Shown piece after piece: positions 1 to 7,876 of a stretch of DNA of 54,854 nucleotides (the stretch's first letter is position 1; each line of letters starts with the position of its first letter). The notes beneath the pieces were generated by a model. The model was not told the origin of the DNA. It searched no databases and saw only the letters and a list, made by a program, of their open reading frames with translations. Source of the DNA: an uncultured Lachnospiraceae bacterium (GTDB lineage Bacteria; Bacillota; Clostridia; Lachnospirales; Lachnospiraceae). Position numbers and translations under genes: made by a program. The stretch is from assembly GCA_902775555.1 (NCBI GenBank), contig CACYMQ010000034.1, forward strand, positions 1-54,854, written 5' to 3'.

Positions 1-1486
1 ACAGCAGCAGAATGATGGGAAGGAACGACAGCACGGCTCCGACTCCCTGCAGGATCCCGTCCACAACCAGAGAATGCAGGAAATCATTTACCTGCATGGT
101 GGTCATCAGATCATCGATCTTTTTACCAAGAAAATCAACTCCATGCCCCAGCATCTCCTGCATCCAGGCTCCCATGGTATTAAATGTCAGCAGGAAGATC
201 AGCGCCATGATAAGGATGAGCGCCGGAATGGCGGTAAAACGCCCCGTAAGGATCCGGTCGATCCGTTCACTTCTCTCCCGTTCCTTACTCTCCACAGGTT
301 TGACCACGGTACGCCGCACCAGTTTTTCGATAAAGGAAAAACGCATGTCGGCTATGGCAGCGGAGCGGTCCATCCCCCGTTCCTCTTCCATCTGAAGGAT
401 GATATGCTCCACCATTTCCTTTTCATTTTCCGAGAGTTCCAGAGCCCTCATCACTCTGTCATCTCCCTCTATCACCTTCGTCGCCGCAAAGCGCACGGGG
501 ATCTCTGCGCGTCTTGCATGATCCTCTATGAGATGCATGATCCCGTGAATGCACCGGTGCACCGCACCATTATGATCGGATTCATCACAGAAATCCTTCT
601 TCCCCGGACTCTCCTGATACTTTGCCACATGAACGGCATGCTGTATCAGCTCATCGACACCTTCATTCTTTGCGGCAGATATGGGAACCACCGGGATCCC
701 CAGCAGTTCTTCCATCTCATTGATGCGGACAGAGCCTCCGTTCCCCCGCATCTCATCCATCATATTCAGCGCAAGGACGATGGGAACATCCAGTTCGATC
801 AGCTGCATGGTCAGATACAGATTTCGTTCGATATTCGTGGCATCCACGATATTGATGATCCCCCGGGGCTTCTCTCCGAGGATATACTGTCTGGAAACGA
901 TCTCCTCATCCGTATACGGGGACAGCGAATAAATACCCGGAAGATCCACCACCTCCGTGAGGGACTGTCCCTTGATCGGTCCGGCCTTCCTGTCTACCGT
1001 AACTCCCGGAAAATTCCCCACATGCTGGTTTGAGCCGGTCAGCTGGTTAAACAGGGTGGTCTTTCCGCTGTTCTGGTTTCCTGCCAACGCAAAAGTGAGA
1101 AGCGTCCCCTCCGGCAGTGGCTGCTCTGTGGACGGATCATGATAGATCCCTCCCTCTCCGAGCCCGGGATGCTCCTTTTTCTTCCTGGATCCTTTCTTCT
1201 TTTTGTCCGAACCCTCATCTTCCGCGGCCAGGATCCCCGTCGTTCCGGTGGACTCACGGACCGAATTCTCATCGATACCGATCCTTCCCGCATCTGCCAG
1301 CCGAAGCGTCAGCTCATACCCGTGGATCTTAAGTTCCATGGGATCCCCCATTGGGGCATATTTCACAAGAGCGACCTCGGCACCGGGTATCACACCCATA
1401 TCCAGGAAATGCTGCCTCAGCTCACCTTCCCCGCCGACGGATATGATCCTTGCCGAGTATCCTGCCTGTAGTTCTTTCAAAGTCAT
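1..1486 (-). CDS. feoB: FeoA-FeoB fusion ferrous iron transporter (3' end outside window)
   Basis: Fe(II) importer of the inner membrane: a FeoA-like domain fused to the FeoB GTPase-permease. The gene reads leftward off the window edge, so only the first 495 residues are visible. Residues 1-75 are FeoA-like (LDMGVIPG near 28-35). A lysine-rich linker follows (about 94-105). The FeoB G domain then shows G1 GNQNSGKT (136-143), G3 DLPG (181-184), G4 NMMD (241-244) and G5 SAA (270-272). The first permease helix begins near residue 419. The ATG was chosen because an in-frame TGA lies three codons upstream; a GGAG sits 12 nt ahead, slightly distant. It is separated from rsbW by a terminator, and no clear promoter was seen. 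FeoA and FeoB are separate proteins in many bacteria; fusions are known in clostridia and Bacteroidetes. The identification is firm; the missing C-terminus cannot be judged. Confidence 0.95.
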   Translation of the reverse strand, partial: MTLKELQAGYSARIISVGGEGELRQHFLDMGVIPGAEVALVKYAPMGDPMELKIHGYELTLRLADAGRIGIDENSVRESTGTTGILAAEDEGSDKKKKGSRKKKEHPGLGEGGIYHDPSTEQPLPEGTLLTFALAGNQNSGKTTLFNQLTGSNQHVGNFPGVTVDRKAGPIKGQSLTEVVDLPGIYSLSPYTDEEIVSRQYILGEKPRGIINIVDATNIERNLYLTMQLIELDVPIVLALNMMDEMRGNGGSVRINEMEELLGIPVVPISAAKNEGVDELIQHAVHVAKYQESPGKKDFCDESDHNGAVHRCIHGIMHLIEDHARRAEIPVRFAATKVIEGDDRVMRALELSENEKEMVEHIILQMEEERGMDRSAAIADMRFSFIEKLVRRTVVKPVESKERERSERIDRILTGRFTAIPALILIMALIFLLTFNTMGAWMQEMLGHGVDFLGKKIDDLMTTMQVNDFLHSLVVDGILQGVGAVLSFLPIILLL

Positions 1487-1542
1487 GATCAGTCAGGTCT
1501 CCATTCCGGGAGATCCGTGGTCTTTCAACCATCGGATCCCTG

Positions 1543-1571
1543 TAAAAAGACCGGGCGTAACACACCCGGTC
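1543..1571 (-). terminator. Rho-independent terminator after rsbW
   Basis: A 7-bp stem GACCGGG/CCCGGTC (1549-1555 with 1565-1571) and a 9-nt loop are followed on the minus strand by TTTTT. It lies 15 bp past the rsbW stop and separates rsbVW from feoAB. Confidence 0.8.
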
Positions 1572-1585
1572 ATATTAACACTTAC

Positions 1586-1996
1586 TTATTGAAAATTCTT
1601 TTTGATCCGCAGGATATTGTGTCCGTCCTTGTACTCATATTCAACCGAATCCATACTCTTCTTCACCATAAAGATCCCAAGACCGCCGATCTGTCTTTGG
1701 TCAGCGGGGAGCGACACATCCGGATCTTCCTTAGCCAACGGATCATACGGAACACCACCATCGATAAATATCAGTTCAATGCTAAGCGGATCTTCATGCA
1801 CCTCTGTACGTATCGTTGCAGACCCCACTCCCGGTTTATACGCATAGTGTGCTATATTTACGAAGATCTCTTCCACAGCGATATCCACCTGCATCTGCAC
1901 CTTCATGGGACAATCCAACGACTCCAGCTGCTCATCTACAAACTGAAGCACCTTATGGAGGTTTTCCGTTTTGGCCTCGATCACCATTTCACTCAT
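1586..1996 (-). CDS. RsbW/SpoIIAB-like anti-sigma factor kinase
   Basis: A 136-residue GHKL-fold ATPase of the RsbW type. Such proteins hold a sigma factor or other partner inactive and phosphorylate an RsbV-type antagonist on serine. The N box AVEEIFVNIAHYAY (about 40-53), the G1 box with DGGVPYDPL (about 79-87) and the G2 box IGGLGIFMVKK (about 102-112) are all visible, so ATP binding looks intact. It lies 75 bp downstream of the RsbV-like gene and almost certainly forms a partner-switching pair with it. No sigma factor gene follows, since feoAB comes next behind a terminator. The partner is therefore unknown and could be a sigma factor elsewhere or a non-sigma target. Family assignment is sure; specificity is inference. 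Confidence 0.88.
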   Translation of the reverse strand: MSEMVIEAKTENLHKVLQFVDEQLESLDCPMKVQMQVDIAVEEIFVNIAHYAYKPGVGSATIRTEVHEDPLSIELIFIDGGVPYDPLAKEDPDVSLPADQRQIGGLGIFMVKKSMDSVEYEYKDGHNILRIKKNFQ

Positions 1997-2031
1997 GGCA
2001 GTTCACCTCACTCCGTATGTTTCTTAAGCAA

Positions 2032-2055
2032 AGAACCTGCATTTCTGCAGGTTCT
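2032..2055 (-). promoter_or_regulatory. Hairpin between rsbV and rsbW
   Basis: A perfect 10-bp inverted repeat AGAACCTGCA/TGCAGGTTCT encloses a GNRA-type tetraloop (GAAA on the minus strand) in the 75-bp gap between the two genes. Only a weak T stretch follows, so it may be a partial terminator or a processing site that sets the antagonist:kinase ratio. The role is inferred. Confidence 0.6.
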
Positions 2056-2071
2056 CTTCAGCTGGTGACAA

Positions 2072-2368
2072 TTACTCGATGGTAAGAATATCTGAGAAAC
2101 CTGTCACCTCAAACACTTCCATGATCTCTTCACTTACGTTCTTAACAACCATACTTCCCTGCTTGTTCATTGTCTTCTGTGCAGAGAGAAGTACACGAAG
2201 GCCGGCGGATGATATGTAATCCAAAGCAGCTATATCCACAATAAGACTTGTGATTCCGTCAAGGGAATTTTTCAGTTCCTGCTCAAGTTCCGGAGATGTT
2301 GTAGTATCAAGCCTTCCCTCCAGGGAAACACAAAGCTCCTGACCGTTCTGTTCTTTTTTGATTGTCAT
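2072..2368 (-). CDS. RsbV/SpoIIAA-like anti-sigma factor antagonist (STAS domain)
   Basis: A 98-residue STAS protein. Unphosphorylated antagonists of this family bind the RsbW-type kinase and release its target. The hallmark segment ALDYISSAGLRVLLSA (about 48-63) contains the SS pair where the kinase phosphorylates. The protein matches family length and has no extra domains. AAAGGAG lies just ahead of the start. It is the first gene of the two-gene unit, with the kinase downstream. No phosphatase gene (RsbU, RsbP or SpoIIE) was seen nearby, so the input signal is unknown. Confidence 0.9.
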   Translation of the reverse strand: MTIKKEQNGQELCVSLEGRLDTTTSPELEQELKNSLDGITSLIVDIAALDYISSAGLRVLLSAQKTMNKQGSMVVKNVSEEIMEVFEVTGFSDILTIE

Positions 2369-2402
2369 CGCAGTTACTCCTTTCTGATAATAAATCTAAC
2401 TG

Positions 2403-2411
2403 ATTATACCA
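2403..2411 (-). promoter_or_regulatory. Extended -10 promoter of rsbVW
   Basis: The minus strand reads TGGTATAAT, a full extended -10 (TGnTATAAT), about 35 bp before the rsbV start. No good -35 lies at 17 nt, which fits an extended -10 promoter. The surrounding 2400-2500 stretch is very AT-rich. Confidence 0.65.
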
Positions 2412-2504
2412 TGTATTTTGTTATTTTTCTATGTTTCATTCATTTTTTTTTAAAAAATTTGTGAAAAATTACAGTGAGATTGTTTTTGACGTAGTTTCTA
2501 CCAT

Positions 2505-2552
2505 AAAAAAGGAACAGTGGCTGCCCATTCAAACCGGATCAGCCTCTGTTCC
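2505..2552 (-). terminator. Terminator after gdhA
   Basis: GGAACAG and CTGTTCC (2511-2517 with 2546-2552), extended inward by GGCTG/CAGCC past one mismatch, form the stem. On the minus strand it is followed by TTTTTT. It lies 37 bp past the gdhA stop. Confidence 0.8.
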
Positions 2553-2588
2553 TCATTTATTTTCTATCTGTATGTATCTGTATGATCC

Positions 2589-3974
<1,386 letters not shown>

Positions 3975-4004
3975 TTATCGTCCCATTTCTGCAAAACTGA
4001 AAAA

Positions 4005-4033
4005 ATTATACATGAAACGAGCCCGTCTGTAAA
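4005..4033 (-). promoter_or_regulatory. Sigma-A promoter of gdhA
   Basis: On the minus strand, -35 TTTACA (4033-4028), a 17-nt spacer and a perfect -10 TATAAT (4010-4005), about 70 bp before the gdhA start. Confidence 0.8.
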
Positions 4034-4104
4034 TAAGAAAATTAAGTTTTTATCATATTTTTTTATATTTTTTACACTAATTTCCGTTATACTTGATTTT
4101 CTTA

Positions 4105-4147
4105 AATAAAATAGCGCACCTTGAAGCTTTTCAAGCCCAAAATGCGC
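4105..4147 (-). terminator. Terminator after the glpK-lipoprotein pair
   Basis: Nested inverted repeats, an outer GCGCA/TGCGC and an inner CTTGAA/TTCAAG, are followed on the minus strand by TATTTTATTT. Unpaired bases on one side make it imperfect. Confidence 0.6.
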
Positions 4148-4205
4148 CATTCCCCGCCGAAAATCTTAATTTTTTAAACACGGACGTATGCAGAGGGCTC
4201 CCGTT

Positions 4206-4658
4206 TCAGTCCTGCTTTATCTTGAACACAAGGGAAACATTCCCCTTTTCATTCCGAAATGTCATACGTTCTCCGACGATCTCAACCAGAAATGATTTGT
4301 ATTTATCGTAAAAATCGATCCGGTATCTGCCTGTACCTTCCTCCGTAACCGTTCCGTCATGGTATTTTCCGTTCAGCGTGAACACACAATGCATATCGTC
4401 CGAGCATTCAAATGTCGGCGTCACATCCGCCGTAAACTCTTTCATCGCTGCAGAATCATCCTCCACGTTGAGGGTACTTCCGTTTATGGTACTTTCCGCA
4501 AATTCCCATTCAGACTGGATCACGGCATTGCCGCCTGCATCGGTCTTTTTGCCCCCGCATCCGCAGAGAAGACACAACGAGAGAAACATGCAGCACAGCA
4601 AAGCTCCTTTCATACACCTTCCCATATTTCTTCCGATTTTTATCACTGTCTGCTTCAT
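4206..4658 (-). CDS. Putative lipoprotein of unknown function
   Basis: A 150-residue secreted protein. It has a basic N-terminus, a hydrophobic core and a lipobox ending LLCGC, which places the lipidated cysteine near residue 34 and predicts a membrane-anchored lipoprotein. The mature part (about 115 residues) is predicted to be beta-rich and contains two cysteines (ECSDDMHC). I do not recognise a family; a lipocalin-like barrel is only a guess. The gene begins 3 bp after the glpK stop, and its GGAGG lies inside the end of glpK, so translation is likely coupled. That suggests but does not prove a role linked to glycerol use. Confidence 0.75.
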   Translation of the reverse strand: MKQTVIKIGRNMGRCMKGALLCCMFLSLCLLCGCGGKKTDAGGNAVIQSEWEFAESTINGSTLNVEDDSAAMKEFTADVTPTFECSDDMHCVFTLNGKYHDGTVTEEGTGRYRIDFYDKYKSFLVEIVGERMTFRNEKGNVSLVFKIKQD

Positions 4659-4661
4659 GTC

Positions 4662-6164
4662 TCATTCCTCCGCCCAGTCAAATGACCGTTCAACGGCCTT
4701 CTTCCATCCGGCCAGTTTCACTGCCCGCTCCTCCGCTGTGATCTTCGGCTTGAAGATCTTATCGATATCCGAATTCACCTTAATCTCATTCTTGTCCTTC
4801 CAGTAGCCCGTGGCAAGTCCTGCAAAGTAGGCAGCTCCAAGGGCCGTGGTCTCCACGCAGACCGGGCGCACCACGGTGGCACCGATCACATCCGCCTGAA
4901 CCTGCATAAGGAAATCATTTGCGGATGCGCCTCCGTCCACCCGAAGATTACTGAGAACGATCCCGGAATCCGCTTCCATCGCCGCCAGAACATCGCTGGC
5001 TTCGAAGGCAATGGATTCCAGTGTTGCACGGATGATATGATACTTATTGACACCCCGGGTGATCCCGACGATGGTACCCCGGGCATACTGATTCCAATAG
5101 GGCGCACCCAGTCCGGTAAATGCCGGAACCACATAGCATCCGTTGGTATCCGGAACCTTCTTCGCCATATATTCGGAATCCTCGGCGGAATCGATGAGAT
5201 GCATCTCATCCCGGAGCCACTGTACGGATGCACCCGCGATAAAGATGGAACCCTCAAGTGCATACTTCACCTTTCCGTCGATCCCCCAGGCGATGGTGGT
5301 TACCAGGCCGTTCCGGGAGAATACCGGCTTGTTGCCCGTATTCATAAGAAGGAAGCAGCCGGTACCATAGGTATTCTTTGCATCGCCTTCATTGAAGCAG
5401 GTCTGGCCGAACAGAGCCGCCTGCTGGTCTCCGGCGATCCCGGCCACGGGTATGGGCCCGCCGAAGAAGGCCGGATCCGTTTCCCCGTAGATCTCGCTGG
5501 AGGGCCGCACCTCCGGCAGCATACAGGCCGGTATCTGAAGCTTCTCCAGGATCTCCTCATCCCATTTCAGTTCCGAGATATTATACATCATGGTACGGGA
5601 AGCATTGGAATAATCGGTCACATGGACTCTTCCACGTGTCAGCTTCCAGAGCAGCCAGGAATCCACGGTACCGAAGAGCAGCTCACCCTTCTCTGCCCGT
5701 TCCCTGACCCCCGGTACATTTTCAAGGATCCAGCGCAGCTTGGTCGCAGAAAAATATGCATCGATCACAAGCCCCGTCTTCATCCGGAAGAAATCCGTAA
5801 GACCCGCATCCTTTAATTCATCACAGTACTTCGACGTTCTCCTGCACTGCCATACGATGGCATTATAGACCGGTTCCCCCGTGGTCCTGTCCCATACGAT
5901 GGTGGTCTCACGCTGATTTGTGATCCCGATACCCGAGATATCCTGATAGGTTGCGCCCGCCTTGGTCAGAGCCTCTACCGCTACGCCGAGCATGGTGGAC
6001 CAGATCTCATTTGCATTATGCTCCACCCAGCCGGGCTGCGGAAAGATCTGTGTAAATTCCTTCTGCGCCACGGAAATGATCTGTCCTCTTTTATCGAAAA
6101 TGATCGCCCGGTTGCTGGTTGTCCCGGCGTCCAGTGCCATAACGTAAGTTCCCATAGTATCCAT
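4662..6164 (-). CDS. glpK: Glycerol kinase
   Basis: Phosphorylates glycerol to sn-glycerol-3-phosphate with ATP. It is a FGGY-family sugar kinase with about 500 residues, full family length. The phosphate-1 loop [13 protein letters not shown] near the N-terminus, [13 protein letters not shown], and the adenosine-loop region [14 protein letters not shown] near residue 400 are present. An upstream in-frame ATG exists at 6191, but AAGGAG lies just ahead of the ATG at 6164, and another ATG follows at 6155. I prefer 6164, though 6155 is possible. No glycerol facilitator or glycerol-3-phosphate dehydrogenase gene is beside it; the only partner is the coupled lipoprotein downstream. It is divergent from purE. 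No convincing promoter was found on its side. Confidence 0.94.
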   Translation of the reverse strand: MDTMGTYVMALDAGTTSNRAIIFDKRGQIISVAQKEFTQIFPQPGWVEHNANEIWSTMLGVAVEALTKAGATYQDISGIGITNQRETTIVWDRTTGEPVYNAIVWQCRRTSKYCDELKDAGLTDFFRMKTGLVIDAYFSATKLRWILENVPGVRERAEKGELLFGTVDSWLLWKLTRGRVHVTDYSNASRTMMYNISELKWDEEILEKLQIPACMLPEVRPSSEIYGETDPAFFGGPIPVAGIAGDQQAALFGQTCFNEGDAKNTYGTGCFLLMNTGNKPVFSRNGLVTTIAWGIDGKVKYALEGSIFIAGASVQWLRDEMHLIDSAEDSEYMAKKVPDTNGCYVVPAFTGLGAPYWNQYARGTIVGITRGVNKYHIIRATLESIAFEASDVLAAMEADSGIVLSNLRVDGGASANDFLMQVQADVIGATVVRPVCVETTALGAAYFAGLATGYWKDKNEIKVNSDIDKIFKPKITAEERAVKLAGWKKAVERSFDWAEE

Positions 6165-6218
6165 CCCTCTCCTTCCCTTTCTATTTTCCATCTCAGATCA
6201 AAACACATGATATGCCTC

Positions 6219-6247
6219 TTGCAACCGCCTTTTGCAGATGATAGAAT
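6219..6247 (+). promoter_or_regulatory. Promoter of purE
   Basis: -35 TTGCAA (6219-6224), a 17-nt spacer and -10 TAGAAT (6242-6247). The leader is about 25 nt, too short for a purine riboswitch. Confidence 0.65.
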
Positions 6248-6277
6248 GTCAAGTATCTAAGAAAAGGAGACATTCCT

Positions 6278-6769
6278 ATGAAAGCAAGTATCATCATGGG
6301 ATCCACCAGCGATCTGGCCAAGGTGGAGCCCGCAATCGAGATCCTGAAGAGTTTTGATGTACAGGTCTCCGTCCGCTGCCTTTCCGCGCACCGGGCATCC
6401 GCACAGCTGTCAGAGTATATCCGCAGCATCAACGAAGACGGGACTCAGGTCGTGATCACGGCCGCAGGTATGGCCGCCGCACTTCCCGGAGTCGTAGCTG
6501 CCCAGACCGTGCTCCCCGTCATCGGCGTACCTCTTTCCGGCTCCGTTCTGGACGGACAGGATGCGCTTTATTCCATCGTTCAGATGCCTCCCGGGATCCC
6601 GGTTGCCACCGTTGCCATCAACGGAAGCAAGAATGCGGCATGGCTGGCCCTTCAGATCATGGCAAATCAGTCACCGGAGCTAAGAGAAAAGCTTTGGAAG
6701 GAACGTGAGAAGATGCGTGAGGCTGCTGAGAAAGCCAATGCCGAGATCATGGAAAAGTATGAAGGCTGA
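6278..6769 (+). CDS. purE: N5-carboxyaminoimidazole ribonucleotide mutase (PurE class I)
   Basis: De novo purine synthesis: moves the carboxyl group of N5-CAIR to give CAIR. The protein has 163 residues, normal for class I PurE. The nucleotide-binding segment MGSTSDL (about 7-13), the SAHRAS segment with the conserved histidine (near 43-48), and the glycine-rich core around AAGMAAALPGVVAAQT are visible. AAGGAG precedes the start. It is convergent with purC, the enzyme two steps later, and shares a bidirectional terminator with it. No purK lies adjacent, although class I PurE normally uses PurK product. Confidence 0.95.
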   Translation: MKASIIMGSTSDLAKVEPAIEILKSFDVQVSVRCLSAHRASAQLSEYIRSINEDGTQVVITAAGMAAALPGVVAAQTVLPVIGVPLSGSVLDGQDALYSIVQMPPGIPVATVAINGSKNAAWLALQIMANQSPELREKLWKEREKMREAAEKANAEIMEKYEG

Positions 6770-6798
6770 CCGTTGATCACAATTGAAGAACCGGCAGA

Positions 6799-6842
6799 AA
6801 AAAAGTCCCTGTGGCACATCGATCGTGCCGCAGGGACTTTTC
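6799..6842. terminator. Bidirectional terminator between purE and purC
   Basis: AAAAGTCCCTG and CAGGGACTTTT pair around an inner GGCAC/GTGCC helix. A-rich and T-rich flanks serve both strands, so it can end purE and purC alike. Confidence 0.85.
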
Positions 6843-6879
6843 ATGTCCTGCTGTATCTGTCCGTTACTGTATCTGTCCG

Positions 6880-7761
6880 TTATGCCAAAGGCTGTCCCGT
6901 GATCATTTCATAGGCCTGGAGATACTTCTCGATGGTCTTATCCACGATCTCCTGAGGCAGGAACCAGTTCTCCGGCTTCTCCTTGTTCTCATCGGACTTC
7001 AGCCAGTCTCTTGCAAACTGCTTATCGAAGGAAGGCTGACCATGACCGGGCTCGTAACCCTCTGCCGGCCAGAACCGGGAAGAATCCGGAGTCAGCATCT
7101 CATCACCGAGTACGATCTCGCCATTCTCATCCAGTCCGAACTCAAACTTGGTATCGGCTATGATGATCCCCTTTGTCAGTGCATAATCCGCACATTTCCT
7201 ATACAGGGCGATGGTGTAATCACGGAGTTTCTCCGCATACTCACGTCCCTTGCCCGGAAATTCCTTCTCCAGCACATCCACGGACTGTTCAAAGGAGATA
7301 TTCTCATCATGATCCCCGATCTCAGCCTTGGTGGACGGTGTATAGATGGGCTCCGGCAGTTTGTCGGACTCCACAAGTCCCTCTGGAAGCGTGATCCCGC
7401 ATACGGTACCGTTCTTCTGATAGCTGGCCCATCCGGACCCTGTGATATATCCACGGACGATGCACTCCACAGGGAGCATGGTCAGTTTTCTGCACATCAT
7501 GGAATTCCCGTCAAACTGCGGCTGACGGAAGAACTCCGGCATCTCATTTACATCGGTAGTGATCATATGATTCGGAAGGATATCCTGTGTCATGTCGAAC
7601 CAGAACCTTGACATCTGGGTCAGCACCGTTCCCTTCTTCACGATCTGATTCTTCAGGATCACATCATAACAGCTGATCCTGTCGGTAGCTACCATGATCA
7701 GACTGTCGCCGTTATCATAAATCTCGCGGACTTTTCCTTCTTTAACAGGTTTCATTTCCAT
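6880..7761 (-). CDS. purC: SAICAR synthase (phosphoribosylaminoimidazole-succinocarboxamide synthase)
   Basis: Condenses CAIR with aspartate using ATP to form SAICAR in purine synthesis. The protein has 293 residues, the longer PurC type. It opens with the typical KEGKVREIYD glycine loop (about 7-16) and VATDRISCYDVIL (about 24-36). The central VECIVRGYITGSGW (about 98-111) and the aspartate-pocket region ending ADTKFEFGLDENG are conserved. GGAGGAG lies ahead of the ATG. A candidate promoter and a hairpin lie upstream. Confidence 0.95.
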   Translation of the reverse strand: MEMKPVKEGKVREIYDNGDSLIMVATDRISCYDVILKNQIVKKGTVLTQMSRFWFDMTQDILPNHMITTDVNEMPEFFRQPQFDGNSMMCRKLTMLPVECIVRGYITGSGWASYQKNGTVCGITLPEGLVESDKLPEPIYTPSTKAEIGDHDENISFEQSVDVLEKEFPGKGREYAEKLRDYTIALYRKCADYALTKGIIIADTKFEFGLDENGEIVLGDEMLTPDSSRFWPAEGYEPGHGQPSFDKQFARDWLKSDENKEKPENWFLPQEIVDKTIEKYLQAYEMITGQPLA

Positions 7762-7792
7762 GGAAGATCTCCTCCTCTACTTTACAAAGAAA

Positions 7793-7822
7793 ATGGGTGC
7801 CTCCCCTTCGGAAAGCACCCAT
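7793..7822 (-). terminator. Hairpin and T-run between the secreted repeat protein and purC
   Basis: An 8-bp stem ATGGGTGC/GCACCCAT with a 14-nt loop is followed on the minus strand by TTTTCTTTG. It lies 55 bp past the stop of the 7.9-kb gene and 31 bp before purC. It most simply ends the upstream gene, but it falls downstream of the candidate purC promoter and could also act within the purC leader. Confidence 0.7.
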
Positions 7823-7824
7823 AT

Positions 7825-7853
7825 AGGATAAATGATTTGCTTTGAAAAATCAA
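7825..7853 (-). promoter_or_regulatory. Candidate promoter of purC
   Basis: On the minus strand, -35 TTGATT (7853-7848), a 17-nt spacer and -10 TATCCT (7830-7825). The -10 is weak, and the site lies upstream of the hairpin at 7793-7822. Confidence 0.4.
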
Positions 7854-7876
7854 GAGCCAAGTCCTTTTGCTCCGGC

